Assembly: GCF_013426205.1 (NCBI RefSeq)
Contig: NC_089425.1
Location: 4,402,001 to 4,466,000, forward strand
DNA length: 64,000 nucleotides
Source of the DNA: Metarhizium brunneum
Lineage: Eukaryota > Ascomycota > Sordariomycetes > Hypocreales > Clavicipitaceae
Direction: 5' to 3'
This document shows, piece by piece, positions 1 to 12,470 of this stretch; position 1 is the stretch's first letter, and every line of letters starts with the position of its first letter. Made by a program: the position numbers and the translations under genes. The notes below the pieces were generated by a model. It searched no databases and was not told the origin of the DNA. It was given only the letters and a program-made list of their open reading frames with translations.

Positions 1-29
1 GAGATGGCTTCTATCCTCTTCATAACTAG

Positions 30-2434
30 GAGTCGGAGGAATCGCTTTCCCTGGCCCAGGGAGACCACACGCCCTTCAGTGTACTACCCGTCGCCGTTAC
101 TGTAACTGAGCTACAAGGTCAGGGTCAACCCGTTCATTCCGACGCCAACGGCTCCCCCGAACGAGAGCCCTTCCTGAGGCCTTTGGACAGCCAAAACTCG
201 GAGTCGGAGTTGCAGACTCGTCTTGAAAACTCCCCCGGGGCAAAGTTCATGGCTGCCCTATCAAGCTCGCCGAGGGTTGAACACAAAGACCATATATTGC
301 TACAATCTCTCACACTGGACGAGGAAGCTCCACCGAAACCTACTCGTCCAAAGGTCAAACCGTTTTGGAAAGTATGGATATTGGAGATGGCCTGCATTTT
401 GCTTAGCTTCTCTGCCTTCATTTGTAGGTCATGTTTCAAGTTCTAGATGCGCGCAGGATTCCAAGCACTAATGCACTCATTCCCTTGTCTCAGTAATCGT
501 CATGGTACTCTCTAAATTCGACCAGCAGAGTGTGCCGGATTTGCCATTAAAGGTCACGCTGAACACGATGCTCTCCTTTTTAGTCACACTGGCGAAGGCG
601 GCCTTTATGTTTCCCGTCTCAATAGCCATCAGCCGGGCGCAATGGAGCTGGCTTCTCCAGGAGAGGCCTCTCTACGACTTCCACGTCTTCGACCAGGCCA
701 GTAGGGGAACCTGGGGCTCCCTGGTCCTGTTATGGCGAATCCGCTGCCGCCACTTTATCGCACTTGGGGCGATTCTCATGGTCGTGAGCACCCTGACGTC
801 TCCAGTTACGCAGCTGGCTATCAATTACGCCGTGCGAGACGTGGTGGCTTCAGGGGAGGCTAATACCTTCGCTGTCCGCACCATCATGTCGCCACAAGAC
901 CTCGTTGGCTTGGCGACGCAAGGGTCTGTGTCAATAACTACCTTAGGGGGCAGTGAGGGCATGAAGGGATATGCAGGCCCAGGTCCTACGCTTGGAGCGT
1001 TTTGCTCGACTGGAAATTGCACCTTCGATAGGTACCAGTCATTGGGCATCTGCATGGAGATGGTAAACATATCGTCGCAACTTCACATCCAAGAGTTCCA
1101 GGATCCAGAGCCATCGCAGAGGGCCTTGTTTGGTATTCCCAACGACTTTGACATATTCCCGGGGGAGAAGATATGGAAGGCATCCCTGCCTGGCGATTAC
1201 GACTTGATTCACCAAGGTAAGTTGGCATTGATTACGGAAATACTGAATGGACATGACAGCTTCGGGTTTCAAAATAACGAGACCCTATTGCGGACCAGAA
1301 TTGCGTCCTTTGTGCTCATCTATACTGTTCCAGTGATTCACAACATGCCGTCGGACGTCGATGACGCCGCTTACTTGGACTTGGAGTGGTCGGCAAAGTA
1401 CATGGCTGGTATTCCCGAGATACAGCATCAGGCTTTGGAGGTTCTATTCTACCTCTGTGTTCAGTCCTATGAGACAAGTTTCCGCAAGGGCGCGGAGACG
1501 ACTAGCATGGTCGGCTCGCTAGTCAAGCCGCTTGAGCAAGAAACCCATTTCTTCCTGGATATGAATTGCACATCTCAGTTGCATAACAAAACACAGAGTT
1601 GCGAGAGTACCAAGTCTCGATGGAACGACACGATTCGACTTGAGAGTCCAGTCAAGGCCCTCAGAGGGCTTAATTCATCAGAAGGAGGTTTCAGCGCTAA
1701 TTATCGCTCTATGGAAGACATGGCGCAGGAGATGAAACGGGGCCTTACAGGCGCCGCCGAGCTCCTGTACCATCCTCGCTACTTTCCAGACCCAGGTATA
1801 GGGGGCAGGGGAGGTGATTTCGTAGAAAACAACCTCGCAAGTGTCCTCTTTGACCCCATCACCATGATGAACCAAACCCGCCGCAATACTTTCCTGCAAA
1901 ATCTTTATATGAACTTTGCTACCACTTTGTCGTCGACGTAAGCCAGACTAGATGTCCGCAGTTTAAAGCCCTGACACTAATCCTCTACTTCTAAACACTA
2001 GACTGCGAGCTGCTACGCCTAGAAGGTTCACGAAAAACGCCTACAATGTTACTGGTGAAGCCTGGAAGGAAGAATCCTACGTTTACATTACTTGGGGATG
2101 GATCTCGTTCCTCGCCATTGAGCTTATAACTGCGGCTGGCTTCCTAACTCTTTTAATTGTTACCGAAGGCCGCCTTACTAGTAGCCAGGTATCAAGTCCA
2201 GAGGACCGTCTTGTATTCCAGGATATCAAAGACTCATCCTTGGCAATGCTTGTTGCTCTTAACAAGGAGTGTCATGCTGCAGCGGGCGGTGGGCTTCAAC
2301 CTATGGATGAGCTGAAAAAGACCGCAAGAAGTCTGCGGGTGAAGCTCAAGGGAAATCAAGTTGTACCCCAAGATGGTACCGCTGAAACGCAATCTAGGGG
2401 TGATGAGCAGTCAGAGCCGAGTCTAAAAGGATGA
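30..2434 (+). CDS. DUF3176-family membrane protein, 5' partial
   Basis: Exons 30..423, 494..1937 and 2002..2434 read as one frame of 705 residues. An open frame with no ATG begins right after a splice-acceptor-like cataactag at 21-29, so the gene probably starts beyond the left edge; an internal ATG at 249 is the alternative start. The intron donors are gtaggt and gtaagc. The protein has a hydrophilic N-terminus, a helix starting KPFWKVWILEMACILLSFSA that continues across intron 1, a second segment near IALGAILMVVSTLTSPVTQL, a long extracellular-type domain with paired Cys (CSTGNCTF), and a last helix (WGWISFLAIELITAAGFLTL) in exon 3. This helix-loop-helix plan, with a conserved Trp before the first helix, is that of fungal DUF3176 proteins. 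Their function is unknown. The family call is confident; the true N-terminus is not known. Confidence 0.85.
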
Positions 2435-2625
2435 AGATGGTTCGACACTTTGGTCAAGGGCTGCTACTAATAAACACGAGGCCTGTGTTGAGCTATTACT
2501 TGAGAGATATTCTAATGTTCATTCGAAGAATGAAAATGGTCAGACGGTACTGTTCATCGTAGCCCTCTTGTAACCCGTGTGATAGTAGATTGGCAGGACT
2601 TTGGCTTTAGTGCTAGTGAATTTAT

Positions 2626-2645
2626 TATATATATATATATATATT
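2626..2645. repeat. (AT)n microsatellite
   Basis: About ten uninterrupted AT units about 190 bp after the DUF3176 stop codon. Confidence 0.9.
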
Positions 2646-4850
2646 ATCTGGACTACCATCTATTTCTCGGAAACCAGTACCCGACGAGCCGTCCCCTGCC
2701 GTAGCATAGCACAGCCTTATATGACTCGCTGCACAAAATAAAGTGTCGGCAGTTTACAATTACGTATGTATTGATGCTTTACCTGGCGTCTGGATCGTAC
2801 CGACGCCGAAAAAGATACAAGGTGAGGAGCTTTCCGGAATTTCCGGCATGTACACCCTCTGTAGCCAAGACGCGTGAAACTCGAAACGGGGCGACGAAGT
2901 TCATGCATAATAGCCGAGAGAAGCTTGGCATGACCCGACTTATCGGGCTTTTAGGCAGCTAGGGTAGTTTATTTTTGGGTATAAACTCGGCAGACAAATT
3001 TCCCTGCAGAAACTTTACCATCTTGGCATGAGACGAGTGAGCTTTGCGGGCGCGTTGAGTAATGATGACAAAGCTCTACTGTAGCATGACATGGCAACAT
3101 GCACCTGTTTGGTCTACTTGCTAGAATGGCGGTTCTGACTCCGGTAGGGTTATCCAAGGTAATTGAAAACACCGAACGCGCATTGCGCATAACATATTCG
3201 CGTCTTCTGTTACCCATGGGCCATGTCGTCCGGACCAACGTGGCTCATGAGTCGTGACCCATGCGCCCGCAGGCTTTAAAGCCCCATCGTTGACTGCCAA
3301 GTGTGCGCTATTATCTAATACCGCGCGCGTCATGTCCTGTCTGGTCTGGTGTGATGTTTTCGTTGTTGGTGCCTGAGCCGCGTCTTTGGCAGCCGTGCGA
3401 AGCGACCGGCCAGAGTATCCGCGAACAGAGTTATTTGATAATACGATACGATACAATACAATACAATACAATAAAAGACTGGCCAAGAGAATGCAATTTC
3501 ATCAAGGATGTACCGAGCTGCCGAACTATAGGATCTACCCGGCTACGGAGTGGTTCCTTGCTTCGGCAATTATTCCCGAATTAAAGTTGGCAATTGATAG
3601 GCACGCCACATCGAATTGATATAGGGACGCCGCACTTTCCCATTCGCGGATGCCCCATATGTGTTGGTGTAATGCATACCGGGATCTGCAAATGTGGCCG
3701 CTGATGATGCATGAGTCCGTGAAATCTCGGTTACTGCATGGTACGAGAACTCCAGACTTGATGCATGGGCATCCTTGATGGCTTCGTGTCGCCTCGTGTG
3801 CGTCACCTGCTGAATGAGGAAGGTGCACGTTGTTTATTACGAACTAGGCCGGCGATGCGTCCCAACTTGATTTCCTCCCGCGGCAGCGCACATTGAATGT
3901 CTCAACGTCCAGCACTTGGCCGGCCCTGCTGTTGCAAAACGATAATTGCTAAATCAATTGATGTCTTGGAGCGAACCGTTGACCGGTTAGTTAGTAGCTG
4001 ACCTGCCGGGAGAGTTCCCCCTACATTTCGCCCCTGGCCATGTACGCAACGCCGCGTTTCTGGACAAGGACCCCCGGATGATGCGCGCTGCCTTGTGCCT
4101 GGGAAGCCGGCTATGGTTCATCGTGTGCTCAAGGTTTCCTCTCCCAATACCCCGGTAGCTGGGGCGTGGACGGACAAGGCCGGGGACATGGCAAACGCTA
4201 GAGAGTCTTGTATCACCGTCATGCATCACTTTGACTACACCAAGATACCCCGGTTTTGATGTTTCATTGCCGGCAGCCTCTAGTGCAAACCGTCTCCTCG
4301 GTACCGAGTAGAGGGGCCCAAAATAACCCAGTTGAGGGCTGACTGGATAATGCGTCGACCGGCGGTGGTCTGATGTAGAAACCTTGCAAAGCCTCATTTT
4401 TGGGGTCAAGGGGAATCGTTAGCGTGCTTCTGGAAGCCTAGATACGGACAAAACAGCGACAAGAGCTGGCTCAGCCTCTTTGCATTATAATGCCGTGTGG
4501 TGCAATGCCATCAGTTCATCCGTCGGGCCATCAAGCCACCCCCGTGCATCAACAACTTTATTTCGGCCGTATGATGGCATCTTGGCTCAACTCTACCAAT
4601 ACTCGTACGGGCTCTCTCTGTTCATGCAAGATAGCACCAAGTCGCTCTTACGCTCTATCGAACTGCCAGTTGAGGCATTCGGCTTTTCGAATCACAATCA
4701 TGCGGTCCATGTCCATGTCGTATCCTGGGCAGCGGCCTGTTGCAAGCTACCAGACTGCATCGTGGAAGTGCCATCAAGGTTTTTGGAATACTTGCCGAAT
4801 AGTCATCTCATAATGTAGAGTTCTTCATGCTTTTGCTCGACAACTAAATC
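2646..4850. other. Gene-free stretch with a pentamer microsatellite
   Basis: I see no convincing gene in about 2.2 kb; the short open frames lack motifs and overlap on both strands. At 3441-3473 there is a pentamer array (ATACG twice, then ATACA several times). A short stretch near 2546-2580 resembles one near 44611-44645. Confidence 0.5.
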
Positions 4851-4856
4851 TATAAA
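4851..4856 (+). promoter_or_regulatory. TATA box of the 5012 gene
   Basis: TATAAA lies 161 bp upstream of the ATG at 5012. It is followed by a pyrimidine-rich leader and an A-rich context (ACAAAAATGAAG) at the start codon. Confidence 0.55.
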
Positions 4857-5011
4857 GTAGCCACGACGAACCCGACGAGAGGGCAGAAAATCCTCCTCTC
4901 CCCATCTCATCACAGCCACGCTTTCAAGTCACATCTTGACTACTTGACCGCACTCTTTAACAAGTCAACAATCACATCCCTTTCTTCCCCTCTCAAAAAA
5001 ATAAAACAAAA

Positions 5012-5968
5012 ATGAAGCTTTCTGTGACACTCGCCACCACCCTCGTCGGTCTCGCTGCAGCCGCGCCTCAGAACGACCCTGTCCCCGAGGAGCTAGCGGC
5101 CAAAGTAGAAGAGGTCTTGAGGCAGGTAGAAGTCAAAAACAAGGAAGCCGACAACGGGGGAATAGGAGGCACCATCAACGATGTGGTCAAACAAATTGTC
5201 CCCCAAGCGGCCGGCAACCTATACCCCCCAATTGGGCAGGGAGCCAGCATCGTGGCCCTTCTCGCAACGTCAGAGTATAAATTCGACGAAGCAAACGGCA
5301 AGGAGTGGCTCAAGAACCTAGGCGGCCTAGCACTTTCGTTTCTCCCTAAAGTCGCTACTCTCGGCAATCTGCCCGGCTTCATCGGCATGATAAAGACCAT
5401 TGCCACTGGTATCGAGGCAGCTCAGTTCCCCGAACTTACGGCCAAACGAGCCGCAGCAGCAAAATGCTTTGCGGACAATAGCCAAAAGACATACAACGAT
5501 GTTTGCGCCAACTGCAAACCAGAGCTGGCCATGTCGCTGCTCGCCCGACTAAACAAATGCACCGACGAGAACGTCGTCAGCCGAAACGCCTACGAGGACA
5601 ACAAGTTTGCCCAGAGCTTCTGCGGCACCGTCCTGTGCTCCGGCCACAAGGAAGGAGACATTGACAACATCATCAAGCAGGGCTTCCGGTACGATCCCGT
5701 CCGCGCCTTCTGGTGCAAGGAGAAGGAGGAGATTATTGGCATGATTATGAGCCCCTGGATCGGCCAGCCGCTGCTGGAAAATTACCACAAGCTCGACCAC
5801 GAGGACTTGAGGGAGGCTCTGACGGAGCCGTGCCAGCAGCTTTTCAAGGTGCAGGGCTTGCAGATTGACGGCGTGTGCCCGACGAGGGCTGAGTTTGATG
5901 AGGCGAACACGCGGTCTGTTCCGCAGAGCTTCTGCGCGCCCGGGAAGAAGATTACCCCCCAGTCGTGA
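5012..5968 (+). CDS. Secreted cysteine-containing protein of unknown function
   Basis: Single-exon gene of 318 residues. The N-terminus MKLSVTLATTLVGLAAAAPQ is a clean signal peptide with cleavage likely after AAA. The mature part has a Cys-free helical first half, then ten Cys between about residue 150 and the end, including closely spaced pairs (DVCANC, SFCGTVLC). An even number of Cys suggests disulfide pairing in the secretory pathway. No transmembrane segment or GPI signal is visible. Strong start context and a TATA box support expression. I do not recognise the family; a secreted effector-like or wall-associated role is possible but unproven. Confidence 0.8.
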   Translation: MKLSVTLATTLVGLAAAAPQNDPVPEELAAKVEEVLRQVEVKNKEADNGGIGGTINDVVKQIVPQAAGNLYPPIGQGASIVALLATSEYKFDEANGKEWLKNLGGLALSFLPKVATLGNLPGFIGMIKTIATGIEAAQFPELTAKRAAAAKCFADNSQKTYNDVCANCKPELAMSLLARLNKCTDENVVSRNAYEDNKFAQSFCGTVLCSGHKEGDIDNIIKQGFRYDPVRAFWCKEKEEIIGMIMSPWIGQPLLENYHKLDHEDLREALTEPCQQLFKVQGLQIDGVCPTRAEFDEANTRSVPQSFCAPGKKITPQS

Positions 5969-6500
5969 GTCTGACGCTCGAGCCTGGCGAAGAGCTTGAT
6001 CTTGGGTCGGTTGCTGCCGACTTTTGTGCAATGGATGCCATGTGTGATTTCGAAAACGTGGCTGTTGGGATAGTCTTTTCCGCCGATGGGATCTCGGGTA
6101 GCGAGTAGTTGCATGTATTTAGCTTGTATAGAGTCTGTTGGAATTTTTTTGTATCAATATACACAGTCATTACTGCGCGCAATATTTGAAATGATATATA
6201 GTTGAATGGTGAACTAGTTGAACCTAGAAAAGTATGCGGAATTGCAAACATCTTAGCGTGCCTTGTACTCGGAATTACACTGTCTTATATAAAGCTTGTA
6301 ATAGTAATAAGCAGATTTTATAATATTAACGCTTTTATTAATGTGTTATTACCCGCTATTCAACGTCTAGATAAATTCATAACTGTCCTCATAAACAAGA
6401 TTTACCTCCTCTCTAGGCTTCCGGGCACTTTTCGCCCGTCCAGTCATAAAATCCACCTGTGACACGAGCGTCGGAAAATCTATTTGATGTCAATCTTGCA
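5969..6500. other. Intergenic, nothing recognised
   Basis: AT-rich spacer after the secreted-protein gene. No motif-bearing reading frame is visible on either strand before the NRPS relic begins. Confidence 0.5.
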
Positions 6501-9500
6501 CACTTAATCCGAGGCCCGTCTTGGCGCATACCGAAGCCATCCTGGGTGCAGCAATCGAGTCCCCCCCATATCAAAGAAGGAGTAGTGGGGATGGATTTTC
6601 CCATCAAAACAGAGTACACATTTCCAAATCGATGTAAACTCGTCCATGATTGGTGTGATGGCCAGAGCGGGCGGTCGACTTTACGACGACGACGAGGGCT
6701 AGCCTGGTTGCAGCGGCACCAAGCAATGGCTTTGGATGGTCTTGGCCGGGGGATACAATCGAGAAACAGATCAAACGCTTGCCTCTGGATCATTGTTGAA
6801 TAGTCTTAGTATGCCAACGAACAAGTCCATGAAGGCCTCGGCCTCGCTTGTTTCCATCGTCTCTTCCGAGTACCGCAAGACGCGCCGTGCCAACTACACT
6901 CGGCCATGCCGTTAACCAGCATGCACCGCTCTGCAGCAACCCCCCTCCGTACACGGCGCTTCCGAGCTTTCTCAAACCTGCTGAGCCGGGGAGTATTTGG
7001 TCCTCGTCCCCCTGGCTTGGAATGCTCTGAAATTGGAACATGGAGTGGAAGCCTGCGGCACTTGGCCAGGGGTACTGGGCGGCAATGCGGTTGAATGGCG
7101 TTGCTTCAAACGGAATAGTATCAATACCTTGATGGTATGCGTCCTTGAGAAGACTGCCAAAACATTGGTTTGCATCAAGGCGGACTCGAAAAGCAATCAC
7201 ATTCAGAGACGGTCCCACCACCTCTTGCGCGCCTTGGAAAGCAGCATACCGCCCAGAGACTAGATTGCCAAAGGTAATATCACAAGTCTGCGATATTTGG
7301 GACAGGGTAATTGCCCATGCGACTTTGAGCATCACAGGGTAGCTGATGGTTGCGGAATGCTTGAAAGCAAATGCAATAGTGCGCCTTGAGCCCCGAGACA
7401 TGACGGGCCGAGCATTGCTCAATGCTCGTGAGGGCAGAACCCTCGAGTTTCTCTCGCCAAAAGCAATCGGCCTCATCGTTGCACTGCTGGATGGTGTGCT
7501 TGATGGCATTCCTGGCTGACGAGATGAAAACTTGTTCGGAGGATGGGATGGCGCAGCGCAACAGCGGCGCAAGCTTGTTAAACCGCGGGAATCGGCGATG
7601 TGCCAACGTCGATGAAGAACCAGCAGTAATAGGCGCGGCACCGTTTTTGGAACTCGACCAGGAAACAGAGCTGCATGTGCGACGCAGGTATACGTCTTCG
7701 ATTCCAGTCTCCATGGCCAAGGCTGGCGGCATCTCTCTCTCGTTGGCAGCTCCCATGACACCATTCATGTCTTGGTCCCTTGACATGGAGCCATCGCGCG
7801 CCTAGATGTATCCAGGGTTTTTGATAGAGATGACGCTTGCCATGTTTCTCAACGTCTCGGCTCCAAAAATGTCCTGCGCAGTAACCTGTGAGCCCTTGGC
7901 CTCGAGCAAAGAGATGAGCCTGGTGGTTGTGAGGGAGTCGCCGCCTACGGCAAAGAAGTCGTCGTGCAGTTCATATGTAACGCCGTCTTGCCTGTTCAGA
8001 ACCTGCTTCCAAGCGTCTTAAGGACCTCCTCTGCCCTAGTATTCATCTCCATCTTATGACTGCTGCCATCTGCTTCAGTGGTCTGTAGATACTCCATCAT
8101 CTTGGCTGGGGCTTGGGCCTCGGCGGCTGACACGAGGCGTCTTCTGTCCGTCTTGCCGGCCTCATTCAGAGGCCACGAGCGTACGGGTATCCACAACTTG
8201 GGAATCATGTATTGCGGCAAGTTGATTTTGGAGTCTGTGTGCTGTCTTGGATATCGCCTGCTTGAACATGTCTGATGTGTGGGCAAGGAGTGATTCTGGA
8301 GAGGTTGCGTGACAGTCTAGCAGCTCAAGAGAAGCGGCCAAGGTGTTGTTGCCGCCTATGTTGACTTTTGCAACGGCAATATGACGGGCTTCTGAAAATC
8401 AAGGGCAAGATTCAATCGCGTTTTCAAACTCTCCGAGCTTAATCCGCAGTCTGTTGAGCTTGATTTGCCCGTAGTCCTTTCTGCCCACCATCTCCACGTT
8501 GCCGTCAAAATTAAACCGCGCCAGGTCTCCTGTTTTGTACAGGATATTGCCCTTTTCCTTGGCAATCCAATTGAAATGTCTGATGAAGGAAGCATTTGTC
8601 TTCGCCGCGTCGTTGAGATACCCTCTGGCCAGCGTCGGTCCGGAAACAACGAGTTCCCCGACGCAGCCTATCGGCATCAGATGCCTGCAATCCTCTTGGT
8701 CAACAATCCACAAGTAGCCGCCTAGACGCTTTCCCACGTTTCCAACTGGCCTTTCCGGGCTGATGGGCCCGACGGCAAAGCTAATAGCGCTTCTGTTGGG
8801 CCATAACTGTTGACAAATACCTCCAGGGGCGGCTCGCGACAAGCCCACTTGTCTATAAAGGCTCGGCTTGCTATCTCGCCTGCAAGAGTGACCAGTAAAC
8901 CCGGGCATCGCGGCTGGCTCTAACAAGTTGGCAACCGTCGGCGTCAGATCGACAAAGTTGATCTCCATCTTGACAAAAACCTCTTCAAGATGACCTATGC
9001 GGTCCTATTCGGACGGGATGCATACGCAGCCACCATAGGCCAGGACGGCAAAAATATCCAGGACGCTGGCGTCAAGCGTATACGAGCTAAACTGAAGAGC
9101 GCGCGTCTTGTTCCCGCGTCGATGGTGCTGGTACCTCTTGCCGTGCTCCGAGATGCTCAAGCTTGCGGCACGTGTTTTATCATCACACCTTTGGGCTGCC
9201 CGGTGCTGCCCGAAGTAAAAATGACATAGGCTACATCGCTAGGGGTAGCCAGTCGAGCCTCGTGTGGTGTCTGGGCCCAAGTGGGCGTAATGAAAGGAAA
9301 CGGGGACGCAAGGGCTAGAGTGTGTACGGAGAATCTCAAAGAATTGTGCTGGAGCGCGGAGACAATGACGACTTTTGCCTTGACCTCTTGAATGATAAAC
9401 TCTAGGCGGGAGATCGGATGAGACGTATTAAGTAGGATATATCCGGCCCCGGCCTTAAGCACTCCCATTATGGCGACCATTATGGAGGCTGATGTTTCAA

Positions 9501-12470
9501 AACACAATGGAACGAGATCCCCGGGCCCGATACCAAGTCTCCTGACTAGGGTCTCCTTTACAGCCACCGCTGCCGTATCTAGTTCGGCATATGTTAGCTT
9601 CCCGTTATGTGCGTTGACGGCAAGATCGTGTGGCTTACGCGCAGCAGAAATCTCGATGAGCTCGTGAAGGCACGTCTTGGTACAACACTGTGGTGTTTTG
9701 TTCCAAGCCACAAACTGGGAAAAGTCATGTTGCTCTGCTAGGCTCCATATTGTAGATTGAATAGTGGAAAGGCCGGCACTGTGTCTATTCAAACCCGCAA
9801 TCATCCATGAAAGCTGCCCAAGCATACCATTCACTTCTTGTCTTTGCATCAGCATAGGATCGTACAAGGCGGACAAGGAGATGGTATGTTTCAGGCGATT
9901 GTACGAGCATTCCGTCACCAGACTGAAAGAACCGACCATGCCCGGCTGATTATCCAGCACGCGCGTAAGCTCCAGACACGTCGTCTTCTAAATGCGCGGG
10001 TTGAACAATCAAAAGGTTCCGAGCCCTGCATGCGTCTCGAGCCGGCTCGCTAACCTTTTGGATCCGGCCTAGCTCATAGTATTCATAGGGCACCATCGAC
10101 ACAGCCTGCTCATGGATCTGCGACAGGTATTCCGCTATAGATTGATCCCTGTCAAGCTCTACTACCACGGGCATGGTTGTGATGGTTGGGCCGGCCATCT
10201 TGTCGATCCCGGCAACCGCGCTGCCACGTCTCGGCGTGGTGACTGCAAAGCAGGCCCTTTTGATCTGGCCCGACGACCTGCTGCGCATGGCGACAAGAAT
10301 GAACAAAGCAGCCCCAAACACGATTGCAAAAGTAAATGGACAAGCGTCGGTCCATTCCAGGCGTGTCTCGATTCGATGACTCGAGACTGTCGCAGGCGTG
10401 TATCGCGAAGAGGGCAGAGCTGGAAAATGCTCTCCGTGAAAATCACCCGTACTCCTTTTCCAGAATCCAGCGGCTTCCTCCTCATCTTGGGTTAGGGTTA
10501 ATTAGTATCGGTTGGTATGATTAGTGATTGACCTCCAACCAACGCAACATGGGCTGCGACTGTAGAAGCCGCAAGAAACACGCTTGGACAATCTGCAAAC
10601 ATACTTGGTAAATATTATATAAGCAACATCTGATTGAACCACAGCTTGAGGTATTTCTAATAAGTGCCAGGCTTCGGCGCATTTTGGATCAAGCTGTTTT
10701 CCACTATTAAGAGAAATCTTGGTCATGCAAACGTTGTGACTCATGGCAACGCCGAGAATTCTTCTAGCATCAAATCCTCGATGGTGCAGCATACCACCTT
10801 GACGGGGTAGTTCAAGAGTTTCGATGCTTGGTCAGGCGTATAGAGAACCATCTCTACATCCAGCTTGCCTCGGAGCAATTCTAGCTGATGTTTTGCAGAG
10901 TCCAGTGCTAGTGGAACGTAAGCAGCGCCAGCCTTGAGCATAGCAAACATGGAGACGATTGCCACCGCACTCTTGGACACGAGAAGGGGAATGGTATTGC
11001 CGCTTGCGATTCCAAGCGATCCAAGCCTAGCAGCAAGTTTAGAGGACAACACATCCAACTCGGCGTATGTGAGCAGGGCATCACTGGCACTGACTGCGTT
11101 CAACGATGGCCACTCGCGAGCTCGCGGGTAAACAATTGGTCAACTCGAGTTGGACTCGGTGCAGGGGCAGAACTATTCCACATATGCACCTGTTTTGTCC
11201 CTCGTGGACCAGAAATGTCAAGATCGTCTAGGGTTTGACGTCGTTTCACAACTAATTCGGAAAGGAGACGGGAGAAAATGCAGGCGATCTAGCCAACTTC
11301 CTCCCTGGCAATGGCACGGTCGTCGTGCCAGACATGATGGAGATTAGTAAATGGTTCCCTCGCGGCTGGCATTCCACCGCAAGACAATCTTCTTTGAATA
11401 AAATGTCCCCAATTTTTGCGGAATGAGTATTTTACTTGTAGCCGTTTCATACTCGGGAGGTAGCAGTTGGACCACAAGCAACGAGCTGACTTGACAGGCA
11501 TTGTGTGCATCAGAACCAAGCCTGCGTATGTTTTGGTAGCCGAATTGCTCCCACGGCAGTGTGTCAATTACAGCAGCCTCCATACTTTCAAGATAACTGC
11601 CGACGACTTGGCACGGGGGCGCAAAAACTCGTCTGGGGACGGTCACCATGGTTGGTCCCACGATAGAATATATATATTCAACCGGCGCGGTACGCCCTGT
11701 ACGTACGCATCCGAAACTAACATCCTCAAGTCCAGTGTAATGGCAGAGAAGAAGGCCCCAGGCGGCCTCGGCAATCGTGGCCAACGAGTCACGGTCATCA
11801 ACGGGCAGCTGAACTTTCACCGAGTATTTCTGATTCGTCTCAAAATGTGTTGATGTCTTGATTTGTGGTAGGGCTGTCACAGAGACACCTTTTAGATTTT
11901 GTTTCCAGTAGTTTTGTGCTTGAGGTGCTTTGCGCAGCTCCGTGATATATTGTACAAACGGCGAGAAGGGCGTCGGTGCATCTCTTGAAACATTTGTCGC
12001 AGACTATTGTTGCTCGACATCTGCGAGCACCGACCTGGACAAAGGCCGCGAGCTTTGCGATTGATTCTTCCTCTCGCAGCCACTGAGCCACGCAGGAAGC
12101 AAACATGCCCCCCTGTTGCTGAAGCTGTTGCTCCGACTCGGTAGACTCGACTCGGATTCCCTTCACCTTTACCATTTGATCCTTGCGTCCCACGAGGCAG
12201 ATACTGCCGTCCGCTGTACACCTCCCAGTGTCACCGGTGAGGCAGATTCGAGATGGTGTCAAGCCAGCGGCCAAACCAGACGCTTGGACAAAGTGTTTCG
12301 CCGTCAGGCTCGCGTTATTCACATAACCGCGGGCCAGGACGTGGCCCGCAACGGCGATTTCTCCCATGCAGCCCTTGGGGACCGAGTACAGTGCGCCGGT
12401 TGAGTCTTGTCGTACTAGTAAAGCCCGTACTCGGTTCCGGTTCGTGCTGACTTCACCGCCTCTGTCTTAA
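6500..12470 (-). pseudogene. Collapsed multimodular nonribosomal peptide synthetase
   Basis: The minus strand carries NRPS motifs in several frames. In transcript order: end of an adenylation (A) domain, about 12470-11890 (ARGY, TGD, GRKDQMVKVKG); second half of a condensation (C) domain, 11880-11350; A-domain start to the third core motif, about 11200-10590, then unrelated sequence; second half of a C domain, about 10490-9900; an almost complete A domain, 9870-8000, with [24 protein letters not shown] and AGKTDRRRL; a carrier domain, 7990-7800, with an intact FFAVGGDSL phosphopantetheine site; a C domain, 7790-6745 (FGNLVSGR, VVGPSLN); and a last carrier near 6640-6530 in which the Ser of GGDSL reads Arg (FFDMGGTRLL). 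Stops and frameshifts break every module, and two A-to-C joins look like internal deletions. The product cannot be inferred; no intact protein is possible. Confidence 0.93.

Noticed and set aside
4009..4409. Minus-strand frame of about 130 codons
   Set aside because: Composition and lack of motifs suggest chance; no promoter or start context.
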